This document shows, one piece after another, positions 1 to 7,258 of a stretch of 7,258 nucleotides of DNA. A model generated the notes under the pieces. That model saw only the letters and a list, made by a program, of their open reading frames with translations, ran no database searches and had not been told where the DNA came from. A program made the position numbers and the translations under genes. The DNA is from Endomicrobium sp. (GTDB taxonomy: Bacteria > Elusimicrobiota > Endomicrobiia > Endomicrobiales > Endomicrobiaceae). Every line of letters starts with the position of its first letter. Within the stretch, counting starts at the first letter, position 1. The stretch covers positions 1 through 7,258 of the forward strand of contig JAISKX010000216.1 of NCBI GenBank assembly GCA_031260765.1, read 5' to 3'.

Positions 1-50
1 TTCCCCTCTACGGAGGGGTGGCAGGCGTAGCCTGACGGGGTGGTGCCGTT
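1..50. repeat. GC-rich double-hairpin intergenic repeat
   Basis: Two short palindromes lie in tandem. CCCCTC (3-8) pairs with GAGGGG (13-18) around a TACG loop, and CAGGC (22-26) pairs with GCCTG (30-34) around GTA. A G-rich tail follows, running to the mnmA ribosome binding site. The stretch is far richer in GC than the genes beside it. Its layout, a CCCTC/GAGGG hairpin followed by a second small hairpin, is echoed on the opposite strand at 6801-6826, which suggests a dispersed intergenic repeat family. There is no T-tract after either hairpin, so it is not an intrinsic terminator. The element may begin upstream of the window. Confidence 0.6.
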
Positions 51-55
51 ATATT

Positions 56-60
56 GGAGG
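56..60 (+). promoter_or_regulatory. Ribosome binding site fixing the mnmA start
   Basis: GGAGG at 56-60 (the first G is also the third base of an in-frame TTG at 54) stands five bases before ATG 66. It overlaps the upstream TTG, so it can serve only the ATG. This sets the start at 66, which also puts the protein's N-terminus directly before the PP-loop, as in the family. Confidence 0.85.
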
Positions 61-65
61 TATAT

Positions 66-2262
<2,197 letters not shown>

Positions 2263-2264
2263 TT

Positions 2265-3635
2265 TTGGAAAAAATCAAAGTCGGAAATTATCGTTGGTTT
2301 ATATGCAGCTTATTGTTTATTATGGCTATGCTCAATTATCTTGACAGGCAGACGCTAAGCCTCTTGCATCCTTTTTTGGCTGACAAATATAATTGGACAA
2401 ATAATGACTATGCAAATATCACGGGAACATTTCAATTGACTTATGCCGTGATGTATTTATTTGCAGGCAGATTTGCAGATTGGTTCGGCGCGAGGAAAAC
2501 TTTGATTTTGGCGGCGATATTATGTTCAGCCGCGACAATAATGCACATTTTCTCAATTTATATAGGAAACGGTCTCTCTCATCTTTTTGAATTTGCAGGC
2601 ATAACAATTTCTTTCTCAGTAATCGGTTTTATGTTTTCAAGATTTTTGCTCGCCGCAGGTTCTGCTCCGATTTTTCCGACAGATTTAAAAATAGTGTCTT
2701 TGTGGTTTCCCGACAAAGAGCGCTCGTCAGCCACAGGCATATATATATCGGGGGCAAGCGCCGGAGCGATTATCGCTCCGCTTATAATTCCTCCGTTAGC
2801 GCAAAGATTCGGTTGGGAAAGCGCTTTTATTGTAGCGGGCGTCGGCGGGCTTTTATGGTTATTCTTTTGGATTGCTTATTACAATAATCCTGACATTCTT
2901 TTAAAGAAAAATAGAATCAAACAGATTGAATACGATTATATAAATGAGGACAAAAGCGAGGAAGAATACAATACAAAATCCAATGAGAAGAAAATAGGCT
3001 GGAGCGCTCTTTTGCAATGCCGTCAAACTTGGGCTTTGATTGTCGGCAGATTTATGACTGACGGTATATGGTGGTTTTTTATTTTTTGGCTTCCGGGATA
3101 TTTAAAAGCGACTTACGGCATGCAAGGCAAAGAGGTGATGTTTCCTTTGGCTGTATTATTTACTATGACCACAATAGGAACTCTGATAGGGGGATATATT
3201 CCTTCAATTTTTATCAAAAAAGGAATGGATATTTATATAAGCAGAATGCGGAGTTTATTTATTTTTGCTTTCATCCCCGCAATCGCTTTCCTCGCTCAAC
3301 CGCTAAGCCCGATAAGTTATTGGCTGCCTATACTTATAATAGGAATATCTCTTGCAGGGCAGCAAGCATGGTCTGCAAATGTTGTTGTGGTAATGACTGA
3401 TATGTTTCCCAAAAAAGCCGTTGCATCGCTTGGCGGCATAGGCGGTCTTGCCGCAGGAATGGGCGGGATAATCCTTGCCAAAACCGCAGGCTATTTGCTT
3501 GACTATTACGGCGCTCTCGGCAAAACCGCAGACGCTTACACAATAATTTTTTCTTTCTGCGCAAGTTCCTGCATAGTTTCATGGTTCATAATGAAAGCCT
3601 TAGTCCCCAAATTCAAGTTCGCGTTTGAAAATTGA
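2265..3635 (+). CDS. MFS transporter, ACS family, hexuronate/aldonate-symporter-like
   Basis: A 456-residue inner-membrane permease with about 12 hydrophobic segments and a charged central loop (about 208-245). Family signs of the anion:cation symporter group (ExuT, DgoT) are NYLDRQTLS in segment 1 (24-32), GRFADWFGARK (68-78) between segments 2 and 3, SLWFPDKERSSATGIYISG (145-163) and WWFFIFWLPGYL (269-280). Members bring in hexuronates, galactonate or related organic acids with protons. Asp27 aligns with the proton-coupling Asp of DgoT. The acidic residue usual in segment 4 (GEAGNFP or FEAPAFP) is Ser133 here, in GSAPIFP. About 18 residues more than in DgoT lie between the segment-2/3 loop and this motif; hexuronate-type members seem to carry a similar addition. 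The gene follows tgt by two bases, and its TGA stop lies inside the -35 box of the next promoter. The family is secure; the substrate is inferred and the coupling mode uncertain. Confidence 0.85.
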   Translation: MEKIKVGNYRWFICSLLFIMAMLNYLDRQTLSLLHPFLADKYNWTNNDYANITGTFQLTYAVMYLFAGRFADWFGARKTLILAAILCSAATIMHIFSIYIGNGLSHLFEFAGITISFSVIGFMFSRFLLAAGSAPIFPTDLKIVSLWFPDKERSSATGIYISGASAGAIIAPLIIPPLAQRFGWESAFIVAGVGGLLWLFFWIAYYNNPDILLKKNRIKQIEYDYINEDKSEEEYNTKSNEKKIGWSALLQCRQTWALIVGRFMTDGIWWFFIFWLPGYLKATYGMQGKEVMFPLAVLFTMTTIGTLIGGYIPSIFIKKGMDIYISRMRSLFIFAFIPAIAFLAQPLSPISYWLPILIIGISLAGQQAWSANVVVVMTDMFPKKAVASLGGIGGLAAGMGGIILAKTAGYLLDYYGALGKTADAYTIIFSFCASSCIVSWFIMKALVPKFKFAFEN

Positions 3636-3660
3636 CACAAATAGTTTTAATTTATATACT
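3632..3660 (+). promoter_or_regulatory. Sigma-70 promoter for the TRAP operon
   Basis: TTGACA (3632-3637) is a perfect -35 box. After exactly 17 bases comes TATACT (3655-3660), one mismatch from TATAAT, in an AT-rich spacer. Transcription would begin near G3667. The -35 box covers the TGA stop (3633-3635) of the MFS gene. It is the best match to a housekeeping promoter that I found in the window, and it explains how dctP can be expressed separately from mnmA-tgt-MFS. The start site is inferred. Confidence 0.8.
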
Positions 3661-3666
3661 CCGCCC

Positions 3667-3855
3667 GCTTAATAAAAAACCTCTGACTAACAAAAATGGA
3701 ATCTATGAAAAACAATCGTTGCCTAACAATCTTGGAAAATATAAAAAACTATTCAAAAATGAATTGGTTTTGTGGTCAGTCAAATTTATAAAAAAGACGC
3801 TCAAAGTTAATCGCTTTGGGCGTTTTTTGTTGTTAAATAAAAGAGGGAGGAAATT
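3667..3855 (+). promoter_or_regulatory. Structured 5' leader of dctP, candidate attenuator or riboswitch
   Basis: The predicted transcript has about 190 nucleotides before dctP. CUGACUA (3683-3689) plus CAAAA (3691-3695) can pair with UUUUG (3768-3772) plus UGGUCAG (3773-3779), giving 12 pairs including one G-U, with A3690 bulged. This closes a domain of about 97 nucleotides. Inside it ATTCA (3751-3755) and TGAAT (3760-3764) form a small hairpin, and AACAATC occurs twice (3711-3717, 3725-3731). Seventeen bases after the closing helix comes an intrinsic terminator (3797-3828), then the ribosome binding site GGGAGG (3845-3850). No second promoter fits between terminator and start codon, so dctP expression requires reading through the terminator. 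A 31-codon frame (3696-3791) ends five bases before the terminator stem. I see no clear antiterminator pairing and recognise no known riboswitch class. It could instead be a constitutive leader, or a free small RNA of about 160 nucleotides. Confidence 0.5.
3790..3830 (+). terminator. Intrinsic terminator between the MFS gene and dctP
   Basis: ACGCTCAAAG (3797-3806) pairs with CTTTGGGCGT (3814-3823) over 10 pairs, one of them G-U, around a seven-base loop. Six T (3823-3828) follow and an A-tract precedes. It lies downstream of the 3632-3660 promoter and directly upstream of the dctP ribosome binding site. It can therefore end MFS transcripts and also attenuate the TRAP operon. Confidence 0.85.
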
Positions 3856-4851
3856 ATGAAGAAAAGTATCGTATTAGCAGTTGCAGTAGCAATGTCTTTT
3901 GCATTGTTAGCCTGCGGCGGCGAAAAGAAATCTAAAATGACATTGAAACTTGCTCATTTTGGTTCTGAAGCAAGCCCAGCGCAAACAGCGGCAAAACAAT
4001 TTGCCGACAATGTCAAAAAAAGAACCAATGGGGATATTGAGATTATTGTTTATCCTAACAATACTCTTGGCGGACCTCCTCAGATTTTAGAACAGGTTTT
4101 ACTCGGCGCTATTGATATGAGTTTGTCGGGTCAAGACCAAATCGCAAAACATGTGCCGCTTTTTGACACAGTTGCAATTCCTTTTTCAATCTCAGGCTAT
4201 GAACACATGGACAGAGTTTTAGACGGTCCGTTTAAAGAATGGGCTGCTCCGGAATTATTGAAAAAAGGCGCAGTTATGCTTTCAAGTTGGGAATGGGGTT
4301 TTAGAAATTTCACAAATTCTAAACGCCGCATTTTAAAGCCCGATGATATGAAAGGGCTTAAAATCCGCACCCCCCCTGCGATGGCTTATTCAGCGACAAT
4401 GGAAGCTTTGGGCGCAAATGTGCAAACCATAGATTTTAGCGAATTGGTTATGGCTATGCGTCAAGGCGTTGTTGACGGAGAAGAAAATCCAATCGGAACA
4501 ATCTATGACCTCAAATTGTATGAAGTTCAAAAATACATCAGCGTCGTGAACTATTTGTATAGTTCTATGGTGCATTTGGTCAATGTCAATGTTTGGAAAA
4601 AACTCACTCCGGAACAGCAAAAAATCATAACGGAAGAATCGGCTTCAGCGGCAACCTTAATGCGTAAATTGACAAGAGACGCTGAAAAATCTCAACTTGC
4701 AGATATGGTCAAAAAAGGCAATGTTGTCGATTATCCTGATTTGAAACCATTCCAAGACAAAATGGGTCCCGCCTATGAGAAAATCAAAAAGAATGTGGGC
4801 GAAGAAAATTTCAACAAATGGATGAAAATGGCAAAAGATATGGCTAAATAG
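3856..4851 (+). CDS. dctP: TRAP transporter solute-binding lipoprotein (DctP family)
   Basis: This is the extracytoplasmic receptor that captures an organic acid and hands it to the DctQM membrane unit. The 331-residue product has a lipoprotein signal: MKK, a hydrophobic stretch, then lipobox LLAC with Cys20 as the lipidation site. It is thus membrane-anchored rather than freely periplasmic. Family motifs are KLAHFGSEASP (31-41), a YPNNTLGG segment (66-73), WEWGFRNFTNSKR (145-157) with Arg150, KGLKIRTPP (166-174) with Arg171, which by family knowledge clamps the ligand carboxylate, and GVVDGEENP (204-212) with Asn211. The WEWGFR and GEENP wording resembles TRAP receptors for sugar acids, and the ACS-type permease next door supports that, but the ligand is inferred. 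A strong ribosome binding site, GGGAGG, lies five bases before ATG 3856. The gene is first in its operon and sits behind a terminator-bearing leader. A second hairpin follows its stop codon. Confidence 0.95.
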   Translation: MKKSIVLAVAVAMSFALLACGGEKKSKMTLKLAHFGSEASPAQTAAKQFADNVKKRTNGDIEIIVYPNNTLGGPPQILEQVLLGAIDMSLSGQDQIAKHVPLFDTVAIPFSISGYEHMDRVLDGPFKEWAAPELLKKGAVMLSSWEWGFRNFTNSKRRILKPDDMKGLKIRTPPAMAYSATMEALGANVQTIDFSELVMAMRQGVVDGEENPIGTIYDLKLYEVQKYISVVNYLYSSMVHLVNVNVWKKLTPEQQKIITEESASAATLMRKLTRDAEKSQLADMVKKGNVVDYPDLKPFQDKMGPAYEKIKKNVGEENFNKWMKMAKDMAK

Positions 4852-4869
4852 CCTATCGTAAGAATAATT

Positions 4870-4906
4870 AAGAAAGCCGAAAGCGCAATGCTTTCGGCTT
4901 TCTTTT
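4870..4906 (+). terminator. Perfect 15-bp hairpin with T-tract between dctP and dctM
   Basis: Bases 4870-4884 pair with 4890-4904 without mismatch around the loop GCAAT. The core is GCCGAAAGC/GCTTTCGGC, flanked by an A-rich 5' side and TTTCTTTT on the 3' side. It has the form of an intrinsic terminator, yet only 15 bases separate it from dctM and there is no room for a promoter. DctM and DctQ must therefore come from readthrough. The likely effect is more dctP than dctMQ mRNA, and protection of the dctP 3' end. Confidence 0.8.
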
Positions 4907-4921
4907 AAAGAGAGGTTAATT

Positions 4922-6214
4922 ATGTTGACACTTGCAATTTTTGCCACTTTAATTTTTTTCCTTGCCATAAATGTTCCTGTTTGCGTAGCCATAGGTTTTA
5001 CATCGGTTCTTTTCTTTATATTGCTTGGCGAATCAAGCCTTTTGGTAATGTTTCCAAACAGAATGTATTACGGCACTACCGGTTTTACTTTGCTTGCAAT
5101 ACCGTTTTTTATACTTGCGGGTAATGTTATGAATGTTGGAGGAGTTACAAACCGCATTTTTGCTTTTGCAAAATCCCTTGTAGGTCATGCTCCCGGCGGA
5201 GTAGGACAAGTAAATATTGTGGCGAGTATGATTTTTTCTGGAATGTCAGGCTCAGCAGTCGCGGATGCGGCTGGTCTTGGGCGCATAGAGCATAAGGCTA
5301 TGGTTGATGATGGATATGATTCGGCTACAGCAGGCTCTTTGGTTGCGGCAGGCTCTATTATAGGTCCTGTTATACCGCCGAGCGTTTGCTTTGTTTTATA
5401 CGGAGCAATCACAGGCGTATCTGTGGCGAGATTATTTTTGGCGGGCTTTATCCCGGGCATAATGCTTGGTTTGGGTTTTATGATAGCGCTTGCTATTATG
5501 GCTAAGAAATATCATTATCCTCAAGCCGCGCATATGGCTCCAGTAAGTGAAATTTGGAGGACTTTTAAAGAAGCATTCTGGCCTCTTATGGCGCCTGTCA
5601 TAATCATCGGCGGCATAATGTCGGGACTTTTCACTCCCACCGAAGCGTCTGTAGTCGTCTGCCTTTATGCAATCATTTTAGGTTTTGCTTATAAAGATTT
5701 GCATTTTAAAGATTTGCCTGAGATATTGTTTTCTTCCATAAAACAATCCGTCGGCTTGCTTTTCATTATGGCTGCAGCGGGATTTTTCGGCTGGCTTACC
5801 ATACATCAAAAACTGCCGGACAGCATTATCACCGGTCTTATGAGTATGGGCGCCACAACTTCCGGCGTTTTGTGGATAATAATAGGCGTAATTTTGATTA
5901 TGGGCTGCTTTTTAGACGGCAATGCTATTTTTATGATAACTCTGCCGATTTTTATGCCTATAGTCGCTATGTATAATATAGACCCTGTAAATTTCGGCGT
6001 TGTGATGACTTTGCTCATTATGATAGGCAATTTAACGCCGCCTGTCGGAATGTGTTTATTTGCAGTGGACTCTTTTGCAAAGGTCGGGATAATGCCGCTG
6101 GCAAAGAAAGTGCTGCCTTATTTGGTAGTCATTTTAGTTTGCACAATTATAATGGCTTTTAGACCGGAAATCGCAACATTCTTGCCGAATCACTTTATGG
6201 GAGGAGGTGTGTAA
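4922..6214 (+). CDS. dctM: TRAP transporter large permease subunit (DctM family)
   Basis: This inner-membrane subunit forms the ion-coupled translocation channel of the TRAP system and works with DctQ and the DctP receptor. At 430 residues it has the usual length and is hydrophobic throughout, in the manner of a protein with 11-12 membrane segments and two re-entrant hairpins. Recognisable signatures are FSGMSGSAVADAAGLG (105-120), KAMVDDGYDSATAG (125-138), GSIIGPVIPPS (144-154), FTPTEASVV (237-245) and GNLTPPVGMCLF (369-380). The paired serine/glycine-rich hairpin motifs are those expected at the sodium and substrate sites of this family. AGAGAGG (4909-4915) is the ribosome binding site for ATG 4922. 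The gene follows the inter-cistronic hairpin and precedes dctQ with one base between, the reverse of the common dctP-dctQ-dctM order. The family assignment is firm; the substrate is not visible from this subunit. Confidence 0.96.
   Translation: MLTLAIFATLIFFLAINVPVCVAIGFTSVLFFILLGESSLLVMFPNRMYYGTTGFTLLAIPFFILAGNVMNVGGVTNRIFAFAKSLVGHAPGGVGQVNIVASMIFSGMSGSAVADAAGLGRIEHKAMVDDGYDSATAGSLVAAGSIIGPVIPPSVCFVLYGAITGVSVARLFLAGFIPGIMLGLGFMIALAIMAKKYHYPQAAHMAPVSEIWRTFKEAFWPLMAPVIIIGGIMSGLFTPTEASVVVCLYAIILGFAYKDLHFKDLPEILFSSIKQSVGLLFIMAAAGFFGWLTIHQKLPDSIITGLMSMGATTSGVLWIIIGVILIMGCFLDGNAIFMITLPIFMPIVAMYNIDPVNFGVVMTLLIMIGNLTPPVGMCLFAVDSFAKVGIMPLAKKVLPYLVVILVCTIIMAFRPEIATFLPNHFMGGGV
6199..6207 (+). promoter_or_regulatory. 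Ribosome binding site fixing the dctQ start
   Basis: GGGAGGAGG lies within the last codons of dctM, eight bases before ATG 6216. An in-frame GTG at 6207 overlaps this site and cannot be served by it, so the ATG is the better start. It directly follows the dctM stop in a TAAAATG junction. Confidence 0.8.
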
Positions 6215-6215
6215 A

Positions 6216-6767
6216 ATGTTAAAAAAATTGGATATAGGCATTCAAACCGTTTTACGCGTCCTTTCAATCACTCTCTTTGCCGCGCTCGGCGTTTTGCTTT
6301 TAGTGAGCGTTTCAATGCGTCTTGCCGGAGACTTTGAAGTTTTCCTAAGCATGCGCGGGTTTCAAGGCATAGCGGATTTTATAAAGAGCGTGCTTCCGAT
6401 GAATTCATTTCATTGGTTTGACGAGATAGTGGAACTTTTAATTTCCGCTCTATCATTTTTTGGAGCTGCGGCATTGTGGGCTGTGAAGGGACATTTTGCA
6501 GTAGGCGATTGGATTTCTTCCAGACTGCCCGGAAATGTGTCGCGTGTTACATATAAAGCGATAGTCACTTTGGTAAGCGTAATTTTTATGGCTACATTTT
6601 TATGGTTCTCAGTAAAACTATGCTTGCAAACTACGGAATTATCAACAGTATTTCAAATCCCAAAATGGGTGATGTATGGCAGCATGCCCATTTCGGCTGT
6701 AATAATGTTGTCATATTCTGTAGCGCAGTTGGTAGGGAATATTAAGGAGTTTAAGAAAGGCAGTTAG
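6216..6767 (+). CDS. dctQ: TRAP transporter small permease subunit (DctQ family)
   Basis: DctQ is the small membrane partner that binds DctM and helps dock the solute-loaded receptor. The 183-residue product has the four membrane segments typical of the family: roughly residues 12-34, 65-90, 112-135 and 146-172. The most diagnostic part is the second segment, with HWFDEIVELL, then a GAA motif, then KGHFAVGDW. This matches the family's pattern of an acidic residue, a small-residue turn and an H-F-x-V/G-D stretch at the membrane edge. The first segment is preceded by a short basic stretch. DctQ proteins are poorly conserved, so the call rests on topology, this motif and position beside dctM. 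It closes the operon. About 70 bases after its stop comes a perfect terminator. Placement after dctM instead of before it is unusual, and there is no sign of a Q-M fusion. Confidence 0.88.
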   Translation: MLKKLDIGIQTVLRVLSITLFAALGVLLLVSVSMRLAGDFEVFLSMRGFQGIADFIKSVLPMNSFHWFDEIVELLISALSFFGAAALWAVKGHFAVGDWISSRLPGNVSRVTYKAIVTLVSVIFMATFLWFSVKLCLQTTELSTVFQIPKWVMYGSMPISAVIMLSYSVAQLVGNIKEFKKGS

Positions 6768-6780
6768 GAGTTTGGAGTTT

Positions 6781-6827
6781 GGGTGAGGGCAACGGCAATC
6801 GCCCTAACGGGCTCCCCTCCAAGAGGA
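6781..6827 (-). repeat. Degenerate double-hairpin repeat, inverted relative to the one at 1-50
   Basis: GCCC (6801-6804) pairs with GGGC (6809-6812), and CCTC (6816-6819) with GAGG (6823-6826). Read on the - strand, the order is a CCTC-GGAGGGG hairpin, then a second small GC hairpin, then a tail with TTGCC, which recalls the element at 1-50. Similarity is moderate and confined to the CCTCT/GGAGGGG part and the layout. It stands just before the operon terminator. Confidence 0.4.
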
Positions 6828-6837
6828 AAATAAAAAT

Positions 6838-6874
6838 AAAAAAGCAGAGCGTGATTGGACGCTCTGCTTTTTTT
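6838..6874 (+). terminator. Intrinsic terminator of the dctPMQ operon
   Basis: GCAGAGCGT (6844-6852) pairs perfectly with ACGCTCTGC (6859-6867) around a six-base loop. The flanking A6 (6838-6843) and T7 (6868-6874) extend the stem to 15 pairs and would also let it work on the - strand. It separates the TRAP operon from uvrA. Confidence 0.9.
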
Positions 6875-6880
6875 ATTTTA

Positions 6881-7060
6881 CGGCTTCTCGCAAAGAGCGC
6901 AAGGGTTGAACCGCAAAGAGCGCAAAACGACTATATGCCTTTGTCTTTGCCGTTTTGCGCTCCTTGCGTGGTCGTTGCCTTTGTCGTTGAAAAATTTGCG
7001 CTCCTTGCGAGAAAGCCGTTAGTCGTTGTCTTTGTCGTTTTGTGCTTCTCGCGAGAAAGC
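6881..7060. repeat. Five-copy inverted and direct repeat cluster
   Basis: The 14-base core CGCAAAGAGCGCAA occurs at 6889-6902 and 6912-6925. Its near-complement TTGCGCTCCTTGCG occurs at 6955-6968 and 6996-7009, with a three-mismatch copy at 7040-7053. Flanking words repeat as well: CCTTTGTC, CGTTG and GAGAAAGC. The two left copies can pair with the right ones as nested arms (6881-6902 with 6996-7018, and 6912-6930 with 6951-6968). Open frames crossing it give low-complexity, Arg-rich peptides of the kind often mis-annotated from such repeats. No gene, known insertion sequence or CRISPR spacing is seen. Between it and the uvrA ribosome binding site there is no convincing promoter. Confidence 0.75.
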
Positions 7061-7124
7061 AGTCCACCTCCAAAAATAGTAAAATGCCCCCCTTTGAAAA
7101 ATTATATTGCCTTCATCGGCTTAC

Positions 7125-7131
7125 AAAGGAG
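7125..7131 (+). promoter_or_regulatory. Ribosome binding site of uvrA
   Basis: AAAGGAG stands ten bases before ATG 7142 and supports that start, which also matches the usual UvrA N-terminus. Confidence 0.75.
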
Positions 7132-7141
7132 TTAAAACCAA

Positions 7142-7258
7142 ATGGACATCATCAAAATTCGCGGCGCGCGCCAGCACAATCTTAAAAATATTGACTTGGA
7201 CATTCCAAGAAATAAATTAGTTGTAATTACAGGGCTTTCAGGTTCGGGAAAATCCTCG
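7142..7258 (+). CDS. uvrA: Excinuclease ABC subunit A, N-terminal fragment
   Basis: Only the first 39 codons are in the window; the frame is open to the end. They read as the N-terminus of UvrA, the ABC-type ATPase that finds bulky DNA lesions and loads UvrB in nucleotide excision repair. The [18 protein letters not shown] stretch (residues 6-23) is followed by GLSGSGKSS (31-39), the Walker A loop of the first nucleotide-binding domain. This start is the standard one for the family. The gene lies behind the TRAP terminator and the repeat cluster, so it is presumably transcribed from its own promoter, which I could not identify with confidence. No LexA-type operator is obvious upstream. Whether the rest of the gene is intact cannot be judged. 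Confidence 0.95.
   Translation, partial: MDIIKIRGARQHNLKNIDLDIPRNKLVVITGLSGSGKSS

Noticed and set aside
3068..3400. 110-codon + strand frame inside the MFS gene
   Set aside because: It is a shadow of the MFS reading frame, which has clear family motifs throughout.
3661..3668. CCGCCCGC as an antiterminator strand against GGGCG of the terminator
   Set aside because: The pairing is possible on paper, but these bases lie at or before the predicted transcription start and would be missing from the leader RNA.
3632..3859. 75-codon frame from TTG 3632 overlapping the dctP start by four bases
   Set aside because: It has no ribosome binding site, its start lies in the -35 box, it runs through the terminator hairpin, and its Lys/Leu-rich product matches no family I know.
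6881..7060. Possible CRISPR array
   Set aside because: Copies occur in both orientations, spacing varies from 23 to 44 bases start to start, spacers share sequence, and no cas gene is near.
6873..7073. 66-codon - strand frame rich in Arg, Lys and Gln
   Set aside because: It is the translation of the repeat cluster, a typical false gene from this kind of DNA.
7080..7108. Possible uvrA promoter (TAAAAT at 7080-7085 or TATATT at 7103-7108)
   Set aside because: Neither -10-like word has an acceptable -35 box 16-18 bases upstream, and in AT-rich DNA such words are expected by chance.
6779..7135. 118-codon + strand frame after dctQ
   Set aside because: It crosses the palindromic repeat, the operon terminator and the repeat cluster and gives a low-complexity product with no family features.

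Overview
The window is an AT-rich bacterial segment with every recognisable gene on the + strand: a tRNA wobble-modification pair followed by a sugar-acid type MFS permease, then a complete TRAP transporter operon, then the first 39 codons of uvrA. The organism cannot be fixed from the sequence. TTG and ATG starts, strong GGAGG-type ribosome binding sites, a lipoprotein solute-binding protein and GC-rich palindromic spacers fit a gut-type or host-associated lineage such as Elusimicrobiota or Spirochaetota. That placement is an impression, not a demonstration.

Layout: positions 1-53 hold a palindromic intergenic repeat. mnmA (66-1130), tgt (1132-2262) and an ACS-family MFS transporter (2265-3635) are separated by only 1 and 2 bases and are probably one transcript. 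A near-consensus sigma-70 promoter (TTGACA, 17-base spacer, TATACT; 3632-3660) overlaps the MFS stop codon. It would start a leader of about 190 nucleotides. This leader can form a 12-bp long-range helix and then an intrinsic terminator that ends about 16 bases before the ribosome binding site of dctP. dctP (3856-4851), dctM (4922-6214) and dctQ (6216-6767) follow. A second strong hairpin lies between dctP and dctM, and a terminator closes the operon at 6838-6874. Positions 6881-7060 carry a five-copy inverted and direct repeat cluster in front of uvrA.

How the genes fit together: MnmA and Tgt both modify tRNA position 34, at U34 and G34 respectively. The MFS protein resembles hexuronate/aldonate:H+ symporters, and the TRAP system takes up organic acids at the cost of an ion gradient, so two unrelated uptake routes for acidic sugars may sit side by side. 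No catabolic gene is present to confirm the substrate. The most interesting feature is the dctP leader, whose promoter, structured RNA and terminator in front of the start codon look like an attenuator or riboswitch. It matches no RNA family I recognise.
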